A stretch of DNA of 64,000 bases, taken from contig PAPD01000018.1 of the NCBI GenBank assembly GCA_002708765.1, positions 5,794 through 69,793 of the forward strand, given 5' to 3'. This DNA comes from Gammaproteobacteria bacterium. GTDB lineage: Bacteria > Pseudomonadota > Gammaproteobacteria > Pseudomonadales > Azotimanducaceae. Below, one piece after another: positions 47,227-56,133 of the stretch. How positions within the stretch are numbered: the stretch's first letter is position 1; each line of letters begins with the position of its first letter. The notes below the pieces were generated by a model. It was not told the DNA's origin and did no database searches. It saw nothing but the letters and a program-made list of their open reading frames with translations. The position numbers were made by a program, and so were the translations under genes.

Positions 47227-47276
47227 CGCCCAACCCCTCCATACTTGAATTTGAATTCGGTTTTTCTATTTCTTAT

Positions 47277-48818
47277 TCAGTTTTCTGATTCCCAGTAAGG
47301 AGCTTTGAGCTTTCTTTTGTTGATCTTACCCATGGTATTTCTTCCGAGATCATCTACGAATTCCAGGGTTCTAGGACACTTGTAGTGAGATAATTTATCT
47401 CTACACCAGGCAATTATGGTTTCTTCCTGAGGCCTTTCGACATCTTCTTTCAGAATAACCAGAGCTTTCAGCTCTTCCCCCATTTCCTTGTGTGGCACTC
47501 CGATACAGGCGACATCCAGAACAACAGGATGCTCTATAAGTACTTGCTCTGCTTCCGCAGGATAGATATTTACCCCTCCGGAAACCACCATATCGCTGAA
47601 TCGATCCGTGATAAAGACATAGCCTTCCTCATTCATATAAGCAATTTCTCCCAAGGTAAACACACCAGGCGCGATATGAGCCTCAGCAGATTTTTCCGGG
47701 TCATTGTAGTAAATCACCCCCCGTCCCGTCGTATCTTCAAAAAAAAGACGCCCTTCTGTGTTGGCGGGTAACTCCTTCCCATCGTCATCCATAATTTTTG
47801 CTATGAAAGGAGGTAATGCCTTACCCACAGAACCGGGATACTTTAACCACTCTTCAGAAGTAATCATGCAAGTCGATCCGACTTCACTCGCACCATAGGC
47901 TTCAAGAAAAACCGGCCCGAACCACTGAATCATTGCTTGCTTGACGTCAACCGGGCACTTTGATCCTGTATGACTTATAGCCGTTATCGACGAAATATCG
48001 TAGTTTGCCTTTACATCCTCTGGAAGAGCGAGTAGCCGGACAAAATGTGTCGGAACCATCAAACAGGACGTAATCTTATGTTCTTCTATTGCGGCAAGAG
48101 TTCGCTCAGCATTAAAACGACCTAAAACAACGGATGGAGTGCCGGCAATAAGATTGCGAGTCGCAGAAAGCGGCCCCGTGTGGTACATAGGACCGACTAC
48201 TAACTGCTTACCCACAAGACCACCCGAGCGTTCTAGAAAACCCATCTTGTAATTAAAAACATGCTCTTCAACGGTCTCTCCTCCAGCAAACATGGTGGGC
48301 GGAAGATCAGTTCCTTTTGGCCTGCCCGTGGTTCCCGACGTATATAAGAGGTTCGGACGAGGAGGAACCGATTGATCAAGATTCCCGGGCACCGCCTTGG
48401 AGAGCCAGTCTAACCAGTCAATCATTTCTGGATTTGAAGGCACCTTCCATGATACCAGGGTATGCACATCCGACCCCTTGATCGCTTCAAGTCCTCTCTC
48501 CCAGGTCTCGGGCCCGACAAAAAGTACCCGGGCCCCGGAATCCTTAAGTATGTAATTCACTTCTTCCCCGGTTAAATGGAAATTCACTGGAACAACCGAA
48601 GCACCAGCAATAAGCCCCCCCAAATTAGCGAGCGCCGTTTCTACCGAATTTTCCGCGAACACAGCTACTCTCGAATCAGGGCCCAGGTCAAGCGATTGCA
48701 AACCACTCCCACACCTACTTAGAACATCGTCTACTTCTGCCCATGTTAATAATTGACTGGAATCCTGAATCGCTACCTCGGTTGGGTTTTTTTCAGCATA
48801 TTCTTTTGCAAAACTCAT
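47277..48818 (-). CDS. AMP-dependent acyl-CoA ligase
   Basis: A 513-residue adenylate-forming ligase. The phosphate loop NLLYTSGTTGRPKGTD, the adenine motif YGASEVG and the Lys in NTMGKINKRKLK are present. The fatty-acid/aromatic class cannot be decided. It shares the strand with the VOC and MFE-2-like genes downstream and lies 17 bp after the dihydrolipoyl dehydrogenase start, so it may belong to the long minus-strand operon. Confidence 0.92.
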   Translation of the reverse strand: MSFAKEYAEKNPTEVAIQDSSQLLTWAEVDDVLSRCGSGLQSLDLGPDSRVAVFAENSVETALANLGGLIAGASVVPVNFHLTGEEVNYILKDSGARVLFVGPETWERGLEAIKGSDVHTLVSWKVPSNPEMIDWLDWLSKAVPGNLDQSVPPRPNLLYTSGTTGRPKGTDLPPTMFAGGETVEEHVFNYKMGFLERSGGLVGKQLVVGPMYHTGPLSATRNLIAGTPSVVLGRFNAERTLAAIEEHKITSCLMVPTHFVRLLALPEDVKANYDISSITAISHTGSKCPVDVKQAMIQWFGPVFLEAYGASEVGSTCMITSEEWLKYPGSVGKALPPFIAKIMDDDGKELPANTEGRLFFEDTTGRGVIYYNDPEKSAEAHIAPGVFTLGEIAYMNEEGYVFITDRFSDMVVSGGVNIYPAEAEQVLIEHPVVLDVACIGVPHKEMGEELKALVILKEDVERPQEETIIAWCRDKLSHYKCPRTLEFVDDLGRNTMGKINKRKLKAPYWESEN

Positions 48819-48835
48819 GGTCGCCTTTAGCTCCT

Positions 48836-50203
48836 TTAAAAATTTATGGTCCGCCCAAACGCAGACAACACTGATTCATGCATTGCTTCCGATAAAGTAG
48901 GATGCGGGAAGACCGTCGCCATAAGATCTGCTTCGGTAGTCTCGAGACTCATAGCAACGACAAACCCCTGAATCATCTCGGTAACTCCGGGTCCAATCAT
49001 GTGAGCTCCCAACAATTCACCGGTTTTCTCATCAAAAATCGTTTTAATCATTCCTTCCGTATCGTTAACAGCAACTGCCTTCCCATTCGCTAGCAAGGGG
49101 AATCGGCCAACTTTAATAGAACCGCGCCCGCTGGCTTCTCTTTCCGTGAGGCCAACACTTGCAATTTGTGGGTAGCTGTAGGTACACCCCGGAATACGAT
49201 TCTTGTTGATCGGTAAGGGAAGCTCTCCCGCAATCGCCTCTGCACAAATAATGCCTTCGTGACTCGCTTTATGGGCGAGACAAGGAACCCCAGAAACGTC
49301 TCCTATTGCATAAACCCCTTCAACGCTGGTCTGCTGATGCTCATCAACCAGGACAAAACCTCCCTCCAGTTCAACCCCCAAACCCTCTAAACCCATACCT
49401 TTTGTATTTCCTTCGACCCCTACAGAGAGAATAGCTGCATCAAATTTTTCTTCGGCACCCGCTATCGAAGCTAAAAGACCATTTTTCTTTATCTCTAAAG
49501 ACTCGATTCCCGTTCCTGTTAATACTCTTATACCTTGGCTAGAAAAGGATTCTTTTGCCTTTTCAGCTACCTCGCTATCCTCGGCTGGAAGAATCTGATC
49601 CATCATCTCGATCAGGGTGACCTCCGACCCCATGGATTTGTAGAAGCTCGCGAACTCAACTCCTATTGCTCCGGCACCAATAATCAGCAACTTGCCAGGC
49701 AGAAAGGCCGGCGTCATCGCTGATCTGGCATCCCAAACACGATCCCCATCCACCACTACATGGGGTAAATTCTTCGGGCTCGCTCCAGTTGCGAGGACAA
49801 TACTGGCAGCCGAAATCTGATCTTCGCCAACAAAAACCGTATTCTTGTCTTTCAAGGTAGCTTCCCCGCGGATCACTTCTATTTTATTTTTTTTCATCAG
49901 GTGGGATATCCCCCCGGAAAGCTGTCCCGCCACATCTCTAGAGCGCCCAACTATTTTCTCCAGGTCGATCTTGGGCTTCCCCACGTCGATACCAAGGGAA
50001 GAGGCTGATTCAATTTCTCTCATGACATCAGCCGCGTGGAGTAGCGACTTCGTAGGGATGCACCCCCAGTTCAAACATACACCTCCGAGCTGTTCTCTTT
50101 CTACCAAACCAACTTTCAATCCCAACTGGGATGCTCTTATCGCAGCTGTGTAACCTCCGGGTCCACCACCTATAACTAACAGGTCAAAACTTTGTTCCTT
50201 CAC
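48836..50203 (-). CDS. lpdA: dihydrolipoyl dehydrogenase (E3)
   Basis: A 455-residue FAD disulfide oxidoreductase. GGGPGGYTAAIRASQ binds FAD, and the redox disulfide is GGVCLNWGCIPTK (about residues 40-52). The C-terminal catalytic His-Glu lies in FPHPTLSE. It reoxidises the E2 lipoyl group and reduces NAD. It has no extra lipoyl domain. The GTG at 50203 has AGGAGAGGAA before it. It is the last member of the E1-E2-E3 unit. Confidence 0.96.
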   Translation of the reverse strand: MKEQSFDLLVIGGGPGGYTAAIRASQLGLKVGLVEREQLGGVCLNWGCIPTKSLLHAADVMREIESASSLGIDVGKPKIDLEKIVGRSRDVAGQLSGGISHLMKKNKIEVIRGEATLKDKNTVFVGEDQISAASIVLATGASPKNLPHVVVDGDRVWDARSAMTPAFLPGKLLIIGAGAIGVEFASFYKSMGSEVTLIEMMDQILPAEDSEVAEKAKESFSSQGIRVLTGTGIESLEIKKNGLLASIAGAEEKFDAAILSVGVEGNTKGMGLEGLGVELEGGFVLVDEHQQTSVEGVYAIGDVSGVPCLAHKASHEGIICAEAIAGELPLPINKNRIPGCTYSYPQIASVGLTEREASGRGSIKVGRFPLLANGKAVAVNDTEGMIKTIFDEKTGELLGAHMIGPGVTEMIQGFVVAMSLETTEADLMATVFPHPTLSEAMHESVLSAFGRTINF

Positions 50204-50211
50204 TTCCTCTC

Positions 50212-51630
50212 CTAAATTAAAAGCCGATAAGGCGCTTCCAGTAATTTTTTTACTTCAACCAGGTACTCTGCCGCAGGCGCGCCATCTAGAGCTCGATGAT
50301 CCCAGGTCAGAGAAAGGTTCATTTTTTTTGATTTCACTATTCTTTCGTCTTCCCATTCCATCCCGTCATAGAGCCTGTTGATCCCCATAATCCCGCTCTG
50401 AGGATGGTTAATAATAGGCGTAAAAGAATCCACTCCATACATTCCCAAGGCTGAAACAGTAAAGGTTCCACCCGCATAATCATCCAGGCTAAGGCTGCCT
50501 TCCCTGGCTGCTTTTGCTAATCGCGAAGTTTCCTTTGCCAATTCTTTAATGGATAACCTGTCAGCATTCCTAACGACTGGAACAACAAGCCCCTCGGGCA
50601 GAGCAACTGCCATCCCGACGTGCACTTCTTCAAGGAGCAGAATCTCTTCGAAAGAAAAACGACTATTCATCATGGGGTGAGATTTCAAAGCCTTTGCGCA
50701 GGCCTTGATAACGAAGTCGGTATAAGTAGGTTTGACCCCTTCCGACGCCCACTCTTCAACCAATCCGTTTCTCATCTTTACCGCATCATTCATTATGACT
50801 TCCATATCCATGGAAAGCTGAGCACTTTCCATAAGGCTCTGGTGCATTCTGGTAGCAATCGTCTTCCGCATCCCTTTCACCGGGACAGTGTCTCCGGGGT
50901 GAGGGCCTGGGGTAAGTTCAGCGGTCAAACCCGTGGGCGAAGATACCGAATTTCTATCAAGCGGCGCCTGTTCTACATCGCTCTGGACAATCCTGCCTCC
51001 AGGCCCTGTCCCTTTTATAGATGCAAGATCAATTCCTCTCTCCTCCGCAATCTTTCGAGCCAGAGGACTCGCCTTAAGATTTGGCTGCTGAACTGAGATT
51101 TCAGTGCGTCCGGATTCACGCCCTCCAGCATCGGCAAGGGCCCGGACATCAATTTCCACAATTCTTCCCCCGGGGCCAGTTCCTCGTGCGGCTCTATAAT
51201 CGACCCCTAACTCCTGGGCCAGTCGTCGGGCAGCGGGAGAGGATTTTACTCGGCCGCTTTCCTCAATATTCGACGCTCCCTCTCTAACTAGTTCAGGAAC
51301 TGATGCTTCGGATTGAACAACTGGCTCCGGCTCTTTCTGCTCGGAAGGGATGGTCTGAGAATCTGCCTGATCGAGGTTGTCGGGCACATCTTCGCCAGAC
51401 TCGAAAATATATCCGACCACATCACCGGGTTTAAGTGTTATCCCGACTTCAACCAGATGCTTGACCACTCCATCATATTCAGCATCGACATCAAGATTGA
51501 CTTTTTCTGTCTCAAGAGAATAGACGAGTTCTCCTTTTTTAACTGTGCCACCGTCTGGAATGAACCACTCTGACACCATCCCCTCGGTCATTGACATCCC
51601 TACCTTAACTAGGTAAATCTCTTTAGGCAT
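50212..51630 (-). CDS. 2-oxoacid dehydrogenase dihydrolipoyl acyltransferase (E2) with two subunit-binding domains
   Basis: A 472-residue E2. Residues 1-78 are one lipoyl domain with lipoyl Lys43 in SLETEKVNL. Two E1/E3-binding domains follow, about 129-165 (SSPAARRLAQELGVD) and 186-221 (ASPLARKIAEERGID), each ending in a GTGPGGRIV motif; most E2s carry one. The catalytic domain ends with the H445-x-x-x-D449 motif DHRALDG. The start is ATG at 51630 with GGGAG; a longer reading overlaps the AcoX gene and has low-complexity Arg. It transfers the acyl group to CoA. Confidence 0.95.
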   Translation of the reverse strand: MPKEIYLVKVGMSMTEGMVSEWFIPDGGTVKKGELVYSLETEKVNLDVDAEYDGVVKHLVEVGITLKPGDVVGYIFESGEDVPDNLDQADSQTIPSEQKEPEPVVQSEASVPELVREGASNIEESGRVKSSPAARRLAQELGVDYRAARGTGPGGRIVEIDVRALADAGGRESGRTEISVQQPNLKASPLARKIAEERGIDLASIKGTGPGGRIVQSDVEQAPLDRNSVSSPTGLTAELTPGPHPGDTVPVKGMRKTIATRMHQSLMESAQLSMDMEVIMNDAVKMRNGLVEEWASEGVKPTYTDFVIKACAKALKSHPMMNSRFSFEEILLLEEVHVGMAVALPEGLVVPVVRNADRLSIKELAKETSRLAKAAREGSLSLDDYAGGTFTVSALGMYGVDSFTPIINHPQSGIMGINRLYDGMEWEDERIVKSKKMNLSLTWDHRALDGAPAAEYLVEVKKLLEAPYRLLI

Positions 51631-51647
51631 CTTTTCTCCCAATTGCT

Positions 51648-52631
51648 CTATGTGAAAAACCCGCGGCTCGCCGCGAGTTCCATGGTTTTTTCTACATCGA
51701 GGACCCCGGGGCCTTCTCGTCCAACCCGTATTTTTACTTTCTGATCCCGCTGAATTTCCCTTTCTCTTTCTCCATCCAGGGCCAGGACACAAGGTCCTTT
51801 GAATTCGATAGTTTCATTGAATTTAACCCTTTCAACCGATTTTATTGAAAGCTTGTCATATAATCCCGGGGCTATCGGCGCCGTGACATTAATACTACCG
51901 GTATTGTCGAGAATTAAATACAAACCAGCGTCTTCTTCCTCGGAAAGAGGGGCAACCAATCCCCCAACAGAAGTCATGCCCACTGATATGGGTTCTGCCC
52001 GAGTCAGAAAAATCTTTTTTATTGCCCCAGCATTTAATAACGCCCGACTACCGATAAACTGATCATTAGTAACAACCGCATCGATAAGCGCTATATCTCC
52101 CTCTTCCTCTTCGATTTCAATGTCGATGATTTTTACAGACCGAACTACTTCTTCTTTATTCACTCCGTCTGCAGCCAGAACTCCCAATGCAGACCCGGCG
52201 ATGGTCGCTTCGGCTAGAACCGGAAAGACGTTATTTGTTCCAGTAGACAGGGGGAGAAGCACTGCATCTCGCCACCCCTTGACAAAAGCTCTGCTAGTGC
52301 CATCGCCACCAAGAATAAGATTCGCAACAGGCTGGTGTTCTCGCATATTTCTTGCGCCATGAATAGTATCAAGAGCTGAAGATGTTTTCAGGCACGGGAC
52401 GACTACCACCTCGCAATCCTTGCCAATCTCCTTGAAAGCCCCTCCGGCTATATTATGCGAATCATCAAGATACGCAAAACTTCTTGCTCCGGCATTAACT
52501 GCTCCCACTAAAGCTCTTCGGATAATGGCGCATTTCTCACGATTATCAAAAACAGACGCTCTAGCAACAAGCCGCCGAACATCCTTCCCGGAAGCAGGAT
52601 TAGCGACTATGCCTATCGTTCTAGCATCCAA
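51648..52631 (-). CDS. acoX: AcoX-like NAD kinase-fold protein
   Basis: A 327-residue protein of the ATP-NAD kinase superfamily. TIGIVANPASGKDVRRL opens it, then NLILGGDGTSRA holds the GGDG kinase motif. AcoX occurs only in acetoin-dehydrogenase clusters and its role is not settled. The TTG at 52631 is the only start, with no good ribosome site, so coupling to the E1beta gene upstream is likely (15 bp). It sits inside the complex operon between E1beta and E2. Confidence 0.9.
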   Translation of the reverse strand: MDARTIGIVANPASGKDVRRLVARASVFDNREKCAIIRRALVGAVNAGARSFAYLDDSHNIAGGAFKEIGKDCEVVVVPCLKTSSALDTIHGARNMREHQPVANLILGGDGTSRAFVKGWRDAVLLPLSTGTNNVFPVLAEATIAGSALGVLAADGVNKEEVVRSVKIIDIEIEEEEGDIALIDAVVTNDQFIGSRALLNAGAIKKIFLTRAEPISVGMTSVGGLVAPLSEEEDAGLYLILDNTGSINVTAPIAPGLYDKLSIKSVERVKFNETIEFKGPCVLALDGEREREIQRDQKVKIRVGREGPGVLDVEKTMELAASRGFFT

Positions 52632-52645
52632 AAATTTAGTCCAGT

Positions 52646-53647
52646 CTACATCGCTAGGGTTTCTTTAACCTTAGTCAGAATAGAATCCGCGTTTGGAATA
52701 TAAATCTGCTCCAAGGCTGGACTAAAAGGCACTGGAGAAAATGGAGCTGCAACCCGCATGACGGGCGCGTCCAGATAATCGAACGCTTCTTCCTGAATTT
52801 GGGCAGCAATCTCCCCGCCTATTCCGCCAAACTTCACGGCTTCATGAATAACTAGAGCTCTGTGAGTTTTCCTTATGGAATTCACAACCGTTTCGGTATC
52901 AAAAGGCTGTACGCTTCTTGCATCAATAACTTCCGCGTCTATTCCGATCTCTTTTAATCTATCTACCGAAGCCATTGCTTCATGCACCATCCTGCCAAAG
53001 GCAACGATCGTAAGATCCTTACCCTGCCTTCTGACACAAGCTTCTCCCAGGGGAACCTCATAGCTGCCTTCCGGGACTTCCATAGACATGGCTAGAGAAG
53101 CTTTATTTAACACCACAAAAACCGGATTATTATCCCTGGTCGCCGAAATAATCATCCCTTTTGCATCATAGGAATCAGAAGGCATCACCACTTTCATTCC
53201 TGGCAAATGAGCCAGCCAGGCCTCCAGGCTCTGGGAATGCTGAGCGGCAAGGCTTCCCCCTGCTCCTCCCATAGTCAAGACCGTAACCGGGAGAGTTGCC
53301 TTCCCTCCAAACATAAAACGCATCTTGGCCATTTGATTTGCTATCTCATCCATGCATTCACCAACAAAATCCATGAACATCAGATCAATTATAGGCCGGC
53401 ACCCAGTGGCAGAAGCACCTACACCCAGCCCCATAATTCCTTTTTCAGATATCGGTGTATCAATAACTCTCTCTTCACCAAACTCATCCAGAAGCCCGGC
53501 GCAATAACCATATACACTTCCAGCTATAGCAACGTCTTCTCCAGCGATAAATGCGTTCTTCTGTTCCCGAAGAACTTCCCTAATTCCTTCATTTATCGCC
53601 ATTACATAAGGTAATTCCCGAACCGTGTTACTCTCAGCTTCTGACAT
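52646..53647 (-). CDS. acoB: 2-oxoacid/acetoin dehydrogenase E1 beta subunit
   Basis: A 333-residue E1 beta subunit. EDVAIAGSVYG, RVIDTPISEKGIMGLGVGA and the C-terminal HEAVKFGGIGGEIAAQI segment are characteristic. It pairs with E1 alpha to form the thiamine-diphosphate enzyme. The acoB name rests on the presence of AcoX and is an inference; acetoin or another 2-oxo-compound could be the substrate. Confidence 0.94.
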   Translation of the reverse strand: MSEAESNTVRELPYVMAINEGIREVLREQKNAFIAGEDVAIAGSVYGYCAGLLDEFGEERVIDTPISEKGIMGLGVGASATGCRPIIDLMFMDFVGECMDEIANQMAKMRFMFGGKATLPVTVLTMGGAGGSLAAQHSQSLEAWLAHLPGMKVVMPSDSYDAKGMIISATRDNNPVFVVLNKASLAMSMEVPEGSYEVPLGEACVRRQGKDLTIVAFGRMVHEAMASVDRLKEIGIDAEVIDARSVQPFDTETVVNSIRKTHRALVIHEAVKFGGIGGEIAAQIQEEAFDYLDAPVMRVAAPFSPVPFSPALEQIYIPNADSILTKVKETLAM

Positions 53648-53652
53648 TTCTA

Positions 53653-54657
53653 CTATGCCTCCTCGTTATATACGTTATCCAGCAATTCTTCCGGCAACGG
53701 ATAGGGAGAATCATTCGCGAAGGCAATGGCTTCCTCTATATCCTGGTTGACTGATGAATGGACTTTCTCGATTTTCTTCTTGGTCATCACACCGAGCTGA
53801 AGAAGGCGTTTCTCGAAGGCTTCTATAGCATCCTTGTTCTTCCATTCCTCTACCTCTTCATCGCTACGATAATTCAGTCCCATTCCCCTTACACCAACGT
53901 GATCGTAATACCGGTAAGTTTTGCATTCCAGTAGAGTGGGGCCTTCGCCGTTTCTGGCTCTTTCGATCGCTTCTCCGGCCGCTTCATATACGGCCATCAC
54001 ATCCATTCCATCGCACACTACTCCTGGCATGCCATAACCTGCGGCACGATCTGCAACGTCAACAATTGCCTGATGCCTAGCTTGAGGTGTGTATTCTCCG
54101 TATCCGTTATTTTCGCAAACAAACACACAGGGCAACTGATAGAGTGCAGCCATGTTCGCCGCTTCATGAACACTTCCCTCGTTAGAAGCACCATCCCCAA
54201 AAAATGCGACTGATACATTCTTGTTTTTCTTGAATTTGTTAGAGAAGGCTGCTCCCATTGCAATCGGTGGGCCTCCACCAACAATACCATTTGCACCTAA
54301 CATGCCCAGATCCATATTAGAAATGTGCATGCTACCCCCCTTCCCACGACAATACCCCGTCGATCTGCCAAAGAGTTCTGCAAACATGGGTTTGAACTCG
54401 CCTCCCTTCGCCACCAAATGTCCATGACCCCGATGCGTGGAGGTGATCCAATCCTCGTTGGAAAGATGCTGCATAACACCAGAGGCAACGGCTTCCTGAC
54501 CCACGTATAGATGCAAAGCACCAGGGATCTTTCCATCTTCCATCATTTTACCCGCGCTTTCTTCAAACTTACGGATACGAACCATTTTTCTGTGCAGTTC
54601 CTGCAGAATCTTCTGCGACGGGCCATTTGAATTTTCAGTTTTTTTCTTTGCTACCAA
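53653..54657 (-). CDS. acoA: 2-oxoacid/acetoin dehydrogenase E1 alpha subunit
   Basis: A 334-residue E1 alpha. THRGHGHLVAKGG, GRSTGYCRGKGGSMH and the ThDP/Mg-binding FFGDGASNEGSVHEAANMA ending in NNGYGEY are all intact. The order E1alpha-E1beta-AcoX-E2-E3 on one strand, with gaps of 5-17 bp, marks one operon. It is divergent from the Rieske gene. Confidence 0.94.
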   Translation of the reverse strand: MVAKKKTENSNGPSQKILQELHRKMVRIRKFEESAGKMMEDGKIPGALHLYVGQEAVASGVMQHLSNEDWITSTHRGHGHLVAKGGEFKPMFAELFGRSTGYCRGKGGSMHISNMDLGMLGANGIVGGGPPIAMGAAFSNKFKKNKNVSVAFFGDGASNEGSVHEAANMAALYQLPCVFVCENNGYGEYTPQARHQAIVDVADRAAGYGMPGVVCDGMDVMAVYEAAGEAIERARNGEGPTLLECKTYRYYDHVGVRGMGLNYRSDEEVEEWKNKDAIEAFEKRLLQLGVMTKKKIEKVHSSVNQDIEEAIAFANDSPYPLPEELLDNVYNEEA

Positions 54658-54871
54658 GGAGAACCTCCTAGACCTTAATTTTTGAAAGTAGCCAATCCTT
54701 GACTATACCTGATTCTTCTCGTTAAGACATGTCCATCGACGTTTCCGACGAAGATCAATCGGTTCTTCTACCAGAAGGCTGAAATGACCAGAGCCGGCGT
54801 TTTTAACACGTTGCAAATTCCATATCCACCCGATAGTCTTTAGGGATAAGGGAAAAAAAAGGAGGGTGATG
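54658..54871. other. divergent control region of the Aco-type and Rieske operons
   Basis: About 210 bases lie between the two divergent starts. On the plus strand a TTGACT at about 54698 could be a -35 element, but no matching -10 is clear. GGAGGG at 54861-54866 is the Rieske ribosome site. No operator is evident. Confidence 0.4.
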
Positions 54872-56131
54872 ATGGGAATGAACAATGACCAAATAGCAAC
54901 TCTTAAGCGATTAATGGAATATGAGGCCTCGAGGAAAGAACCGCCACAAGGGTTTCCATCTTTACCGGATATTCCTGCGGGGAGATATATCGATTCTCGG
55001 TTCTACGAACTAGAAAAGGAACATATCTGGAAAAAATCTTGGCTTTTTGCTGCTCATATTGACGAAATCCCTGAACCGGGATGCTATATGTTGTGGGAAA
55101 ATGCTGGGCAACCCGTCCTAATCGTTCACGGAGATGACGGGCAAGTTTACGCGCACTACAACACCTGTAGGCACCGAGGTGCTCCAATTGTCACAGACAC
55201 TGCCGGGAAAAAAATCAGGTTAACCTGCAAATATCATGGCTGGGTTTATTCGCACCAAGGCGATCTCCTATCGGTCCGCGACCCGGAGGATTTCCGGGAT
55301 CTGGATTTTTCATGCAGGAGTCTTATATCAATCAGATGCGAAAGATTCGGTAATCTGATTTTCGTAAATTTTGATGATAACTGCGTAAGCCTGAAAGAAT
55401 ACCTAGGCCCGATAGCAGATGAATGGGAAGAATTCCAGTTTGACAAAGTGCGTCTCGCGGCGCGTCATTCTTTTGTGCTCGACTGCAATTGGAAAATCGC
55501 AATGGAAGCCAATACCGAAGTTTACCATGTAAAAAGCATTCACGCCCACACGGTCGCCCCTGCGCTAGACTGCCGGAGAAACGTTAACACTTTTTATCCT
55601 CGCGGACATGGCCGGATGGTTGCACCTCGACCTGCAGGAGCTAATTCCGCAATTGCACTTCCTCAGGAAGAACTGCTCCCGGAGATAAGCACTGTTGGAG
55701 AGATAGCTAGGACTTGTACTCAATCCTATGGAATCTTTCCCAATTGGGTATCGCCACTCGGAGAAAGAGCGATACCACCGCTCCTGTTCTGGCCAATCAG
55801 TATTAACAAGACACTATTTGAGGTCTGGACCATGGCTCCGGATTGGGGGGATGCCCCCGCCCCCGACTACTGGACTGAAAATAACGGAGAAACTCTTAAT
55901 TTAGTTCTTCGCGAAGATACTGAATTCGGAGTCTGGATTCAGAAATCGATGGAATCTCACGGATTTCGAGGGGTTCCGCTCTCATATCAGGAAGCAAGAA
56001 TCTATCACTGGAATCAGGAAGCAGATAGGATAATCGGATCTGAAAACATTCCGGAAGAATTAAGAGTCCAGCAAGTCATGGGAGACGAATGGGTGTACCC
56101 TAATGACCCTAGAATTGCCCTAGCACAATAG
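54872..56131 (+). CDS. Rieske non-heme iron oxygenase with bridging Glu
   Basis: A 419-residue ring-hydroxylating-type oxygenase alpha subunit. The Rieske cluster is CRHRGAPIV and CKYHGWVYS. The mononuclear-iron motif reads NTEVYHVKSIH: a Glu stands where naphthalene-dioxygenase-type enzymes have a bridging Asp. Glu here is known in quaternary-ammonium enzymes such as CntA and GbcA, whose length is similar. I use ATG 54872, 5 nt after GGAGGG; GTG at 54866 is also in frame. No reductase is nearby. Confidence 0.9.
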   Translation: MGMNNDQIATLKRLMEYEASRKEPPQGFPSLPDIPAGRYIDSRFYELEKEHIWKKSWLFAAHIDEIPEPGCYMLWENAGQPVLIVHGDDGQVYAHYNTCRHRGAPIVTDTAGKKIRLTCKYHGWVYSHQGDLLSVRDPEDFRDLDFSCRSLISIRCERFGNLIFVNFDDNCVSLKEYLGPIADEWEEFQFDKVRLAARHSFVLDCNWKIAMEANTEVYHVKSIHAHTVAPALDCRRNVNTFYPRGHGRMVAPRPAGANSAIALPQEELLPEISTVGEIARTCTQSYGIFPNWVSPLGERAIPPLLFWPISINKTLFEVWTMAPDWGDAPAPDYWTENNGETLNLVLREDTEFGVWIQKSMESHGFRGVPLSYQEARIYHWNQEADRIIGSENIPEELRVQQVMGDEWVYPNDPRIALAQ

Positions 56132-56133
56132 TT

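Noticed and set aside
50212-51792. Longer reading of E2 starting at 51792
   Set aside because: It overlaps the AcoX gene by about 140 bp and adds Arg/Gly-rich sequence without domain similarity; the ATG at 51630 has a good ribosome site.
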